A stretch of DNA of 64,000 nt from positions 17,797,835 to 17,861,834 of the forward strand of contig NC_003076.8 in NCBI RefSeq assembly GCF_000001735.4. Reading direction: 5' to 3'. The notes under the pieces were generated by a model, which made no database searches, was not told the DNA's origin, and saw only the letters and a list, made by a program, of their open reading frames with translations. Each line of letters starts with the position of its first letter. Within the stretch, counting starts at the first letter, position 1. A program made the position numbers and the translations under genes. This stretch comes from Arabidopsis thaliana. Its lineage: Eukaryota; Streptophyta; Magnoliopsida; Brassicales; Brassicaceae. Shown in pieces: positions 1-9,510 of this stretch.

Positions 1-600
1 AAAATGTAAAAAAAAATCACTTTTTATTAAAAAAATACTTACGCATTTGCTTAATTGCTAGTCGTCAAAGTTTTGTCATTTTATGCAAATACTAAAAAAA
101 TGTAGAAAGCATTTCCTCTTTATTTTTGGGACAACCAAGAAAGGAGCATTTCAATAGTGTATACATAGACAAAAATATTTCTCATTTCCTATATTTGACT
201 CTTTAAATCTTTAATAGCTCTTGTAATTTTTTCCATTCATTGTAATACAGCCATAATGTTTAAAAGGAAACTGTCAATTATAAACTTATACTAGAATATA
301 AAATATGGTATTGAATTGAATATTTTCAAAAATAAAATATTAAATTTACGAAAAGAATAAAAAAACTTAAAAATCTCTCTCTCCTATCTCTCAACCACAA
401 CTTATTTTTCATGTCAGTATCCACCAACACATATATACGGCATATAAAAGATTTTAATAAAACCTTGGAACTATCTATATCTATTCAGACACACACGTCT
501 ATATATATATATACACTCATATACTACTTTCACTGTATCATTCTTGTTTTCTCTAAATTTTTCAAAAAACCTTTAGAATTTTCATTTTTTTACGATTCCG
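1..600 (+). promoter_or_regulatory. Upstream region and 5' leader of GLK2
   Basis: AT-rich sequence with no supported gene. A CT-rich tract at about 373-395 and a TATA-like run (tatatatatatac) at about 500-513 lie within 230 bases of the GLK2 start codon, which suits a plant core promoter and a pyrimidine-rich leader. A 106-codon open frame at 411-731 overlaps the GLK2 start in another frame and is not credible as a gene. The transcription start was not determined. Confidence 0.45.
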
Positions 601-2813
601 ATGTTAACTGTTTCTCCGGCTCCAGTACTCATCGGAAACAACTCAAAGGATACTTACATGGCGGCAGATTTCGCAGATTTTACGACGGAAGACTTGCCGG
701 ACTTTACGACGGTCGGGGATTTTTCCGATGATCTTCTTGATGGAATCGATTACTACGACGATCTTTTCATTGGTTTCGATGGAGACGATGTTTTGCCGGA
801 TTTGGAGATAGATTCGGAGATTCTTGGGGAATATTCCGGTAGCGGAAGAGATGAGGAACAAGAAATGGAGGGTAACACTTCGACGGCATCGGAGACATCG
901 GAGAGAGACGTTGGTGTGTGTAAGCAAGAGGGTGGTGGTGGTGGTGACGGTGGTTTTAGGGACAAAACGGTGCGTCGAGGCAAACGTAAAGGGAAGAAAA
1001 GTAAAGATTGTTTATCCGATGAGAACGATATTAAGAAAAAACCTAAGGTGTGTTTATTTCCCAATTATCCATGTTAGATTAGTTTATTTTTTTTCTTCTT
1101 TAAAGGTAAAAAATCCCATTAAGAAATCACCAACCTTTTTAAGGATTTCATTAAAAAAACATAAACTTCTAGTGTTTCTGAATATTTTTTTTACAAAGTT
1201 AGTGAATTAGTGTATTTATCATATACACAATTATTATTAAGTTTGATAACTGGAGTAGATCTAGGACCAAAACCAAGTTTTGTGTAGTAGGACTATACAA
1301 ATTTGTGTGTTTATTTGGACTAAATATTTTTTTTTATAAAACTGTAAGACAATTTTCTATAAAAAAAATGAATTCCTTTTTTTTCTTTTCATTTATTGAT
1401 TAATTAATATATTGTTCCGGCAAATCAGGTGGATTGGACGCCGGAGTTACACCGGAAATTTGTACAAGCGGTGGAGCAATTAGGGGTAGACAAGGCGGTG
1501 CCGTCTCGAATCTTGGAAATTATGAACGTTAAATCTCTCACTCGTCACAACGTTGCTAGCCATCTTCAGGTAAATTTTAGACTAAAACTATACAAACTAA
1601 TTTTAACAGGAATTAATCAAGTGCTATAACCCCTAACATAGTAATTACCTAATTTATAGATTACATGTTTTTCCTTCAAAATTTTTTATGAAAAGACAAG
1701 TAAAATACTAACCAACTCAGATTTGTGTAATAAGATTAATTTGTGTTGTGTTCTTCTTGTAATGATAGAAATATAGGTCACATCGGAAACATCTACTAGC
1801 GCGTGAAGCAGAAGCTGCCAGCTGGAATCTCCGGAGACATGCCACGGTGGCAGTGCCCGGAGTAGGAGGAGGAGGGAAGAAGCCGTGGACAGCTCCTGCC
1901 TTAGGCTATCCTCCACACGTGGCACCAATGCATCATGGTCACTTCAGGCCTTTGCACGTATGGGGTCATCCTACGTGGCCAAAACACAAGCCTAATACTC
2001 CGGCGTCTGCTCATCGGACGTATCCAATGCCGGCCATTGCGGCGGCTCCGGCATCTTGGCCAGGTCATCCACCGTACTGGCATCAGCAACCACTCTATCC
2101 ACAGGTAATAATAATTCATTTGTAAAAATGTTACATGTTTTTCCATTATTAGTTGTATGGTTAAATCATGAAAAATAATCGAAATGACATAACTAAATCA
2201 GCTTTGTTGAACAATCATGACACTGCAAAAAGCTAGTCTTTGTACACTATTGGCTTTTTAACACATGCAACATATATAAGTATAAAACGGAATCATTGAA
2301 TTAGATTGTGGTTTTGTCTAACAACGCAATTAGTAAAAGATTGCAAGATCATGAATCATTTTTATGTAGACAACTAATAAAGATTTAGAGCTATGAATTA
2401 TGTATGGATTTTACAAAAACATATTTCTAATCATGGTTTATGTGTATATATGTGTAGGGATATGGTATGGCATCATCGAATCATTCAAGCATCGGTGTTC
2501 CCACAAGACAATTAGGACCCACTAATCCTCCCATCGACATTCATCCCGTGAGTGCACCTTTTTTGGTTTCAATTTTGTTTATTAGATTTTGATTATGACA
2601 TAACCCAAAAAAGTTTTCGAATAAATTTTGGATAATTAACAATATTTCATTACTTGACGGTTGCAGTCGAATGAGAGCATAGATGCAGCTATTGGGGACG
2701 TTATATCAAAGCCGTGGCTGCCGCTTCCTTTGGGACTGAAACCGCCGTCGGTTGACGGTGTTATGACGGAGTTACAACGTCAAGGAGTTTCTAATGTTCC
2801 TCCTCTTCCTTGA
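601..2813 (+). CDS. GLK2: GOLDEN2-LIKE 2, GARP-family transcription factor
   Basis: Nuclear transcription factor of the GOLDEN2-like pair that activates photosynthesis and chloroplast-development genes. Exons were placed at 601-1047, 1429-1569, 1769-2104, 2458-2547 and 2667-2813. Phases join to give 386 aa, the length I recall for Arabidopsis GLK2. The N-terminal third is acidic (about residues 20-90) and precedes a basic KRKGKK stretch. The GARP/Myb-like DNA-binding domain begins at residue 150 ([19 protein letters not shown]) and runs through [19 protein letters not shown], split by the second intron. A Pro/His/Trp-rich middle follows. The last two exons carry the GOLDEN2 C-terminal (GCT) box, with an [23 protein letters not shown]-like segment (seen as [16 protein letters not shown]). 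The ATG at 601 is chosen because it opens the full acidic N-terminus. All introns are GT-AG. Confidence 0.97.
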
Positions 2814-4227
2814 GAAAGATCTCCAAAATTTGTCGAAATCTCAAACTTTTAACTTCATTTTTTTGGTATCTTCTATGTATTTTTGCAAGGGAAAGACGAT
2901 AAATCCTTGTTGCTTGATCATATGTATTTCTCTATATGAGTGCATGTATCGAAGTTAAGCAACTTTAATATATCGTTATAATCTTCGATAGCAGAATCTG
3001 TAATTTTTATTAACTTTCAACTCCCGAAGCATCATTGCAAAATGACTAAATGCAACACTTTTTGGGGTTAAAAATGCTTAACATTTTAAAACATTACTAT
3101 CATTTATTCAATCAACAATTTATAGTTTTATACAATTGAAAACTAGACGGGATATATATCGCATGTGTTTTTTCAATGGCTTATTTTGTTTTATAATGCC
3201 AACTTTCACAGCTATGGATTGTGACTATTTATAATTTCAAAGAAGTCAAATATTTTTAAAACTCAATTAAAGTCCATAAAAAAATTTGCAATTGATAATG
3301 TTAACATATCGTGGCAAAAAAAAAAAAAAAGTACAACACATAATTGGAGTTTAGATATACGAATATTCTTTTAATTGGTTCCATGTAAAAAACTTAATTC
3401 AAACGGATTCGATTGGTGACACAAAATGGTAAAAACAAAAAAGCGGAAAAAGTTTTAAAAATACTAGAATAGTTGAAAGAAGTAAAAAAAATACAGGTAC
3501 AAAAAATACAATAGTACAAAAAAATACTAGAATAGTTGTAGATATACTTTTGTGTTTAGTAAACTATTAAAGCATTAAATATTGTACCATGCGATAGAGA
3601 TTACCAATCAAAAGCCAAAGTGATGATGCAGAATAAGTTAATAACAATTACTTTGGGGTAAGAAGTTTAAATTACTCTTGAATGTAGAAGGCATGAAAGT
3701 GGCATGTTTGATGGATTGTGTTTGTCGAGCATTGTGCAGACGCAGCTCAATAACGTTAATTTATATACATTCAACTCTTGAAAGACATTGAAGCTGTATC
3801 TTTGGCTTTGACACACTAGCAGCTCTCGATGGAGTTATGCGTGATCTAGTTAGTTACTATATCTCATTCTCCATCAGATAAATGTAAGTTCGTATAATAC
3901 TTTTTCGGAAGCTTCTAATGCATAAAGGAGCTGTATTTGGACAAATACTTTGAGAAATGTAAGAAGCGTACAATGTGATGAGAAAGAATGATACAAAGTG
4001 ATTAGTGAGTACTATGGAGGGCCTTCACTCGGCTACTTTAGCCCAATAGACTAGTAATGACATATCAGTTGATCAAGGAGCAAAAGTTAATGAGGACACT
4101 GATATTGAACGAAACCACTTAAGAAAGGTTGTAATGAAAATCTAGAAAACCCAAACTGAGTTCAGACTCATCAATCTAAAGATTACATTGACCATTCAGC
4201 AACATTGACAACTTCTAAAGTTTTGTT
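2814..4227. other. Convergent intergenic spacer between GLK2 and CBP20
   Basis: AT-rich DNA lying between the 3' ends of two convergent genes. No credible coding frame was seen. It holds an A15 tract at about 3316-3330 and an 18-base direct repeat (AAAATACTAGAATAGTTG) at 3458-3475 and 3521-3538, 63 bases apart. The stretch 3600-4200 has a more balanced base composition but no recognised product. Confidence 0.5.
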
Positions 4228-6041
4228 TTAAGATCTTCTCTTCCGATCATCTTCACCATCGTCATCGGAGTCACCGCTCTCACGGAATCGTGGGTTCTTC
4301 TCCTGTTACAATCACACAAAATTCCATAGCAGACAGTGTTTTAGCATCAGATACTAAATATACTCGAAACGTTTAGTAAGGAAAAAGAAAAAGGCCTTGT
4401 TATTTACCGGTCTCATGTCACTATCAGTGTCTCTCCTAGACTCATGATCTGTGTTTCTTCTTGAGTTATCGCGGCCATAGCGATCATCGTCTCTTTGTCG
4501 TTTCCGATGGTAGTCTGCAAAAACATTAAAAACAGTGAATTGTGCTATTGTGGCTGAGGATTACACTATTACTACGCATTATGTCATTTGGGATAAAAAT
4601 ACCTCCTCTTCCATGGCGATTTTGTCCTCCTTGACCATAGTTTCCACCACCACGCCTTCCATTTCCATCTGTGATTAACATATGCAAAAAGCATTTAGGA
4701 ATCTAGTGTTTTGCAGGCTCTATTTACGGATTCTCACATAATTTGACTTGAATAAGATACTTAACACTAGGACCATATCTTGTTTCACATTTTCACTATC
4801 TATTCGAAAGGGAACTGGGAAAACAATAAGCAGATGCTTTGCAAGATAAAGAGTCTTATTCTGAGCACTACAATTCTAAGTAAAGCAACTTAAGACTCGC
4901 ATTCATGGTACTTTTAGTTCACCATTTGTCCACAGTATAGTGCGAAATCATGAAACCAGGAATAAGATCAAGTAAATTTGGTAGAAAGTTGAAAAAAACA
5001 TACAATTCGTTGGCGCAGCTTGAGGATAAGCTCCCAATGAGCCAGTACCGTAATCCACGAGCTGCCTTTGTGCTTCGAGTTCCTTCTGAACTAATTTCCC
5101 ATAACCACCTCTAGGTAATCAATGAGTTAAGGAAAAAACACATGGATTGGCGGGAAATTCATAACCGAGAAATCAATCTTTCCTACCACAAAACAGGTAT
5201 ACTAAACAAGAACAACAGAGTGCATAACTATGCGGACTAAAAGGATATCAGGATCGTAATCTGTACGGTATTCATCACGAACCTGTATGAAATTAGAAAA
5301 CCATGATGACCTTTTAATTGTAAAGAAACGGTCAGGGAATTACAGAGAGGATGATGCATCTGATGAATACCTGGCCACCGCTTCTACCACGGCCCCATTG
5401 TCTTCCTTCTTGGAATCCCCAATCAAAATCCACACGAATAGGCCGGTCATCGAGAATAGTCCCACTTATATACTTGACTGCATCTTCAGTATCCTCTCTA
5501 GAGTAGAACCTGATAAAAACAAGACACAAAACCAAAACTCAGCAACCACCATAATGAAACTTACATATAAAACTGTTGAAGATGAAAGCTTACAGGACGA
5601 AACAAAAGCCACAAGGTGTTTTAGTGTTCTTATCCAAACCCATGATGATCTTTTTGATTTCTCCAGCTCTAGAGAAAAGCTCGTAAAGCTGTTCTTCAGT
5701 AGTGTAAAAAGACACATTGCCAATGTAAACCGTTGTAGATGCTCTTAGCGCTTCATCAAACTCCTCTTGTGTTCCTGAAAATCTTCTATCACGATAAGCT
5801 GATAGCTTTGCTTGCTCCTGACAATCAAAAACCCCAAACATGAAATCGTGAGACCAAACCCTAGACAACAACTTCAAAAATCAATTAGAATCGCTTCAGA
5901 CCCATCAGATTCCAGACAACCCGGATACTAAATTCACTAAAAACATTAACGAATCTCGATTTTCTATGCTAGAAAAAGCAAAACCCAGAAATGGTTTCCG
6001 ATAAAAATCTAAACTTTATGTACCTTGAACAAAGAAGCCAT
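4228..6041 (-). CDS. CBP20: Nuclear cap-binding protein subunit 2 (CBP20)
   Basis: Small subunit of the nuclear cap-binding complex. With CBP80 it binds the 5' m7G cap of nascent Pol II transcripts and acts in pre-mRNA splicing and miRNA processing. Exons on the minus strand: 6041-6024, 5817-5594, 5509-5371, 5282-5249, 5114-5004, 4668-4603, 4514-4408 and 4302-4228. The phases join to 257 aa. The RRM spans about residues 34-112, with RNP2 TVYIGNVSF and RNP1-like CGFCFVLFY. The C-terminal third is Gly/Arg-rich and ends in an RDRKRRS-type basic tail with nuclear-localisation character ([17 protein letters not shown]). The first coding exon is only six codons. Intron 4 has AT-AC ends and matches the U12 class; it is listed separately. 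The other introns are GT-AG. Confidence 0.97.
5115..5248 (-). other. U12-type AT-AC intron of CBP20
   Basis: A 134-nt intron whose 5' end reads ATATCCTTTT on the minus strand, the U12-class donor consensus. It contains TTCCTTAAC (5134-5126), the minor-spliceosome branch-point consensus, with its adenosines about 12 nt before the 3' end, and it terminates in AC. Removing exactly this segment joins GATCCTG to CTAGAGGTGG and continues the frame as D-P-A-R-G-G-Y-G. No GT-AG pair nearby does the same. Confidence 0.95.
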
Positions 6042-7593
6042 CGCTTCACGGTGAGAAGAAGTGAATCTGCGATGATGAGAGAGGAGGATAGCTTAAATTA
6101 GGTCTATGCGGGGTGAAAGAAGAAGAAGATGAGCGAGAAATCGAGAAGGAGAGACACTTACACTCGTCTTCTTCAAAAAGGGAACCCTAATTTCTAAAGC
6201 AGAAGCAGAACTGATAGAAGAAGGCAAGGACACTCCGGCGACTCTCGAGTATCCGGTTTCATGGCCCACCTTACGAAACCTTACAAAGTTACAATTAATT
6301 CACAAATATTATTGTTGGTATTAATTTAATATTAAAACAAATAAAAAACCCAAATTTTTTGCATCTAAAATGTTCAATCAAATAACAATTCCGGTTTGGT
6401 TTCGGTTCAATTATTTCGGTTTCGCTTTATTTGTTTAAACCATAAAACCAATTTGTAATTCAATTTAGTTAGGTCTCGACATAATAATCGAACCCTACGA
6501 ACCAACCCAAACCCGACCGAAAACCCTGATCCAAATCCAAAAATTTCAAATATTCAACGGGTCCTAAACTTCAAAACCCGAAAAACTCTAACCCAAACCC
6601 GATCTGAACAAATATCCAAACATACCTCAAATATTTGATATATTATTTATATTCATACTTAAATACAGAAAATATTTGGATATTTGGATATTTTAGTTAT
6701 TTTGTGTATTTTAGGTTACTTTGGATATATTAAAGTAAAACTATTCGTGTTGTTTTGAGAGTTTTTGAAATTTTCAAGTAATTTGATAAATTTACATACA
6801 AAATTTTGATATTTTAATATTTAAATAAACCTGAACTCGAACGGTTTAAAATTTTAAAATACCCGAACGGGTCTTAAACTTCTAAATCTGAAATACACAA
6901 ACTCGAAATATTCGATCCGAATACTGAACGCCCTTTAGTTTTAATTTGGTTTAAATGATATTCCGGTTTGGTTTGTTGTGGTTGTTGGTTTTAATTTCAC
7001 AGTTCAGCATTAGCAAACCTTAAATTTTATATTTTTAAACATCCTTTATTTCTAATTTCTAGATTTTTGCCTATGAAGATATCTTCAAAGTAATGTTTTA
7101 AGAAAATACCTCTTTAAGGACAAGAAAATCATATAAGGAACTTTGCTGAGGAGACATAGAAATAGTTATTTCTCGTTGTTGTAAGCGGTGGTTTAGGTGA
7201 CTCATTTTCGAAGTTAAAGCTCTCGTTAAATCTGTGTTGAAGCTTCATAATCTACTATGGTGTTCCCTCCAGATCACTTTTTATTACTCCAATACTCATT
7301 TTTGAGAGATTCACTGAAGATACTCTAACATACATACGTGTATCTGTAACGTAACGGGATTCAAATACCATTTTTTCTCTTTTTTTGTGTTATGTTGTAG
7401 GATCAAAAAAATTGTGACTTTTGTGTGGATTAACATTTGACAATAACGTTAGACGTATCCATTATTCATGTGTTAAAGTAAAATACTTATTCAATAAAAG
7501 TTAATATAATTCTAAATTTGTTTTATTTATCGAGTTAAATGAGTTAACTATAACATATATTACATATATGAAATCCTCTACAGCTGTTACACA
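6042..7593. other. CBP20 promoter and degenerate repeat DNA
   Basis: About 6042-6250 is the CBP20 leader and promoter on the minus strand. From about 6380 to 6980 the DNA is a degenerate patchwork of (A)CCCGAA-like and GGTTTGGTTT-like words. The 15-mer ATTCCGGTTTGGTTT occurs at 6388-6402 and again at 6960-6974 and brackets the patchwork, as old repetitive DNA often does. From 6980 to 7593 it is plain AT-rich sequence up to a LINE insertion. No gene is supported. Confidence 0.5.
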
Positions 7594-8124
7594 ACAATGT
7601 TCATCAATATCCAATGCTGCTATTCTTCTGAAATCTGGACATCAATCGCAAAGAATGTGTACAAAGATAGATTTTCCACAAAATGGTCTGCTGTGGTGAA
7701 TTACATATCTGATTCTCAGCCTGATCGCATCCAAAGTTTCTTATCCAGGTACACATTCCAAGTCTCTATTCATTCCATTTGGAGGGAGAGAAATTCTCGT
7801 CGTCACGGAGAGAAGTCACGTTCAGCTTCAAACCTCATCCGACAGATAGACAAGACTATTAGAAACCAGCTATCGACAATCAAAAAGAAAGGGGATCTTC
7901 GACTCGAGAAGGGGCTGCAAGTATGGTTTGACATGCGTCCATAGCATCCTCTAAGAAAGAAGACTCTGTTTTTGCTCTCTCAATTCTATTTACTCTGTTT
8001 TTGATCTAGCTCTATTTCTCTTATTATCAAAATATCAAAAAAGCTGATGTAAAAAGTATATTTTTTCTTTTAAATATAATTTGACATTTTATTCAAAAAA
8101 AAAAAAAAACAATGTTCATCAATA
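7594..8124 (+). mobile_element. 5'-truncated LINE (non-LTR) insertion with target-site duplication
   Basis: The 3' fragment of an L1-type plant LINE. The 16-base target-site duplication ACAATGTTCATCAATA is exact at 7594-7609 and 8109-8124. Between the copies lies about 500 bp ending in an A tract (about 8096-8108), as expected of target-primed reverse transcription. An open frame enters from the duplication and continues to a stop at 7942-7944. Its residues (SIWRERNSRRHGE, then a basic C-terminus ending VWFDMRP) match the zf-RVT C-terminus of Arabidopsis Ta11-like ORF2 proteins. The frame has no stops and the duplication is perfect, so the insertion should be young. The reverse transcriptase and endonuclease are absent, so it cannot move on its own. 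Confidence 0.9.
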
Positions 8125-8520
8125 AAGTTGATTGTTGTTGATTTCTTAAAACAGGAAATCAACGAAATCTCCCAAAGTAAATAAAATTGTGTATCAACCT
8201 GTATGCCATGTATCTAAATAACAAATCAAAATCTTTTAGCAATAGATTCAAAAAAAAAGAAAAAACTTTTTGCAATATGATATGTCATATAATGATAATT
8301 AAGTTGATACAAATTGGATTCTTAAAATAAACTGGATTCTTAAGCTGCTAACCATTTATTAAAAAAAGATATTGACACATTTACCTACTCACATATTATC
8401 AAACCATATATCTAAATCACCTACTACATATTTCATTCGAAACATTGTACATAAATATATCTCTATACAAAATTTAAATGACAACATTGTCAACATAGAA
8501 GTATAGAACCGTGGCTATTA

Positions 8521-8571
8521 GCTATTCATATTGGGCCGACAAAAAAAAAAAAAAAAGGCTATTCATATTGG
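8521..8571 (+). mobile_element. Micro-insertion: short poly(A) tail flanked by a 14-bp direct repeat
   Basis: GCTATTCATATTGG is present exactly at 8521-8534 and 8558-8571. It encloses only 23 bases, GCCGAC followed by 16 A and one G. This looks like an extreme 5' truncation of a target-primed retroelement, leaving little more than the tail between its target-site duplications. The source family cannot be named from so few bases. Confidence 0.7.
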
Positions 8572-8837
8572 TGGGTACTAAAATAAGGCTTGGAAATTCA
8601 TATTAATGTAAAACTCATTTAATCGTTAGAGAGCGTGGTAGTCATGTAGATTAATGAAGGAGCGTGAGATCAAGCAATCAAATTACGCAAAGTCACGCCG
8701 CAGTAACGGGACGTTAAGGCAAAAAGCCGTCACAAAAACATTAAAACCTCTCACATTGTCTGTTTTTTGGGCGGCGCTTTTCAGTCAAACCCTCGTTGAC
8801 CGTCTCTTTCTCTTTCTCTAAACCAAAAACCTTTTCC

Positions 8838-8848
8838 TTTATAAATTA
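8838..8848 (+). promoter_or_regulatory. TATA box of ERF9
   Basis: TTTATAAATTA lies 60-70 bases before the ERF9 start codon and is followed by a short AT/CT leader. Position and sequence suit a plant core promoter. The transcription start is inferred to be near 8870-8880. Confidence 0.6.
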
Positions 8849-8907
8849 AACCAAAAACAACGTCACTTCTCTATCTAAACGAGAATATATCTCTTCTTTT
8901 ATAAGCA

Positions 8908-9510
8908 ATGGCTCCAAGACAGGCGAACGGTAGAAGCATTGCCGTGAGTGAAGGCGGCGGAGGGAAGACGATGACGATGACGACGATGCGGAAGGAAGTG
9001 CACTTTAGAGGTGTGAGGAAGCGTCCATGGGGTAGATACGCGGCGGAGATCCGTGACCCGGGAAAGAAAACCCGGGTTTGGCTCGGGACATTCGACACGG
9101 CGGAGGAAGCTGCAAGAGCTTACGACACCGCCGCTAGAGAGTTTCGTGGCTCCAAAGCAAAGACTAATTTCCCTCTTCCCGGAGAGTCTACTACGGTTAA
9201 CGACGGTGGCGAGAACGATTCTTACGTCAACCGTACGACGGTGACGACGGCGCGTGAGATGACGCGTCAGAGATTTCCGTTTGCATGTCACCGGGAGCGT
9301 AAAGTCGTCGGTGGTTATGCTTCTGCTGGTTTTTTCTTCGATCCGTCAAGAGCTGCTTCGTTAAGAGCAGAGCTTTCTCGGGTTTGTCCGGTTCGGTTTG
9401 ATCCGGTTAATATCGAGTTGAGTATTGGTATTCGAGAAACCGTAAAAGTTGAACCGAGAAGAGAACTAAACCTGGATCTTAACCTAGCTCCACCGGTGGT
9501 GGACGTTTAG
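8908..9510 (+). CDS. ERF9: AP2/ERF transcriptional repressor (ERF9-type, group VIII)
   Basis: Single-exon, 200-residue nuclear transcription factor. One AP2/ERF domain spans about residues 32-90: [20 protein letters not shown], then [17 protein letters not shown] with the ERF-type alanine and aspartate that favour GCC-box binding, then [15 protein letters not shown]. The extreme C-terminus carries an EAR repression motif, [10 protein letters not shown] (residues 187-196), which fits both the LxLxL and DLNxxP forms and predicts recruitment of TOPLESS-type corepressors. Coding DNA is notably GC-richer than its surroundings, common for intronless ERF genes, and this creates long antisense open frames that I discount. 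The start is the only ATG placing a short N-terminus before the AP2 domain. Confidence 0.96.
   Translation: MAPRQANGRSIAVSEGGGGKTMTMTTMRKEVHFRGVRKRPWGRYAAEIRDPGKKTRVWLGTFDTAEEAARAYDTAAREFRGSKAKTNFPLPGESTTVNDGGENDSYVNRTTVTTAREMTRQRFPFACHRERKVVGGYASAGFFFDPSRAASLRAELSRVCPVRFDPVNIELSIGIRETVKVEPRRELNLDLNLAPPVVDV

Noticed and set aside
8899-9291. 130-codon minus-strand frame opposite ERF9
   Set aside because: Antisense shadow of GC-rich AP2-domain coding sequence; no family similarity and no promoter.
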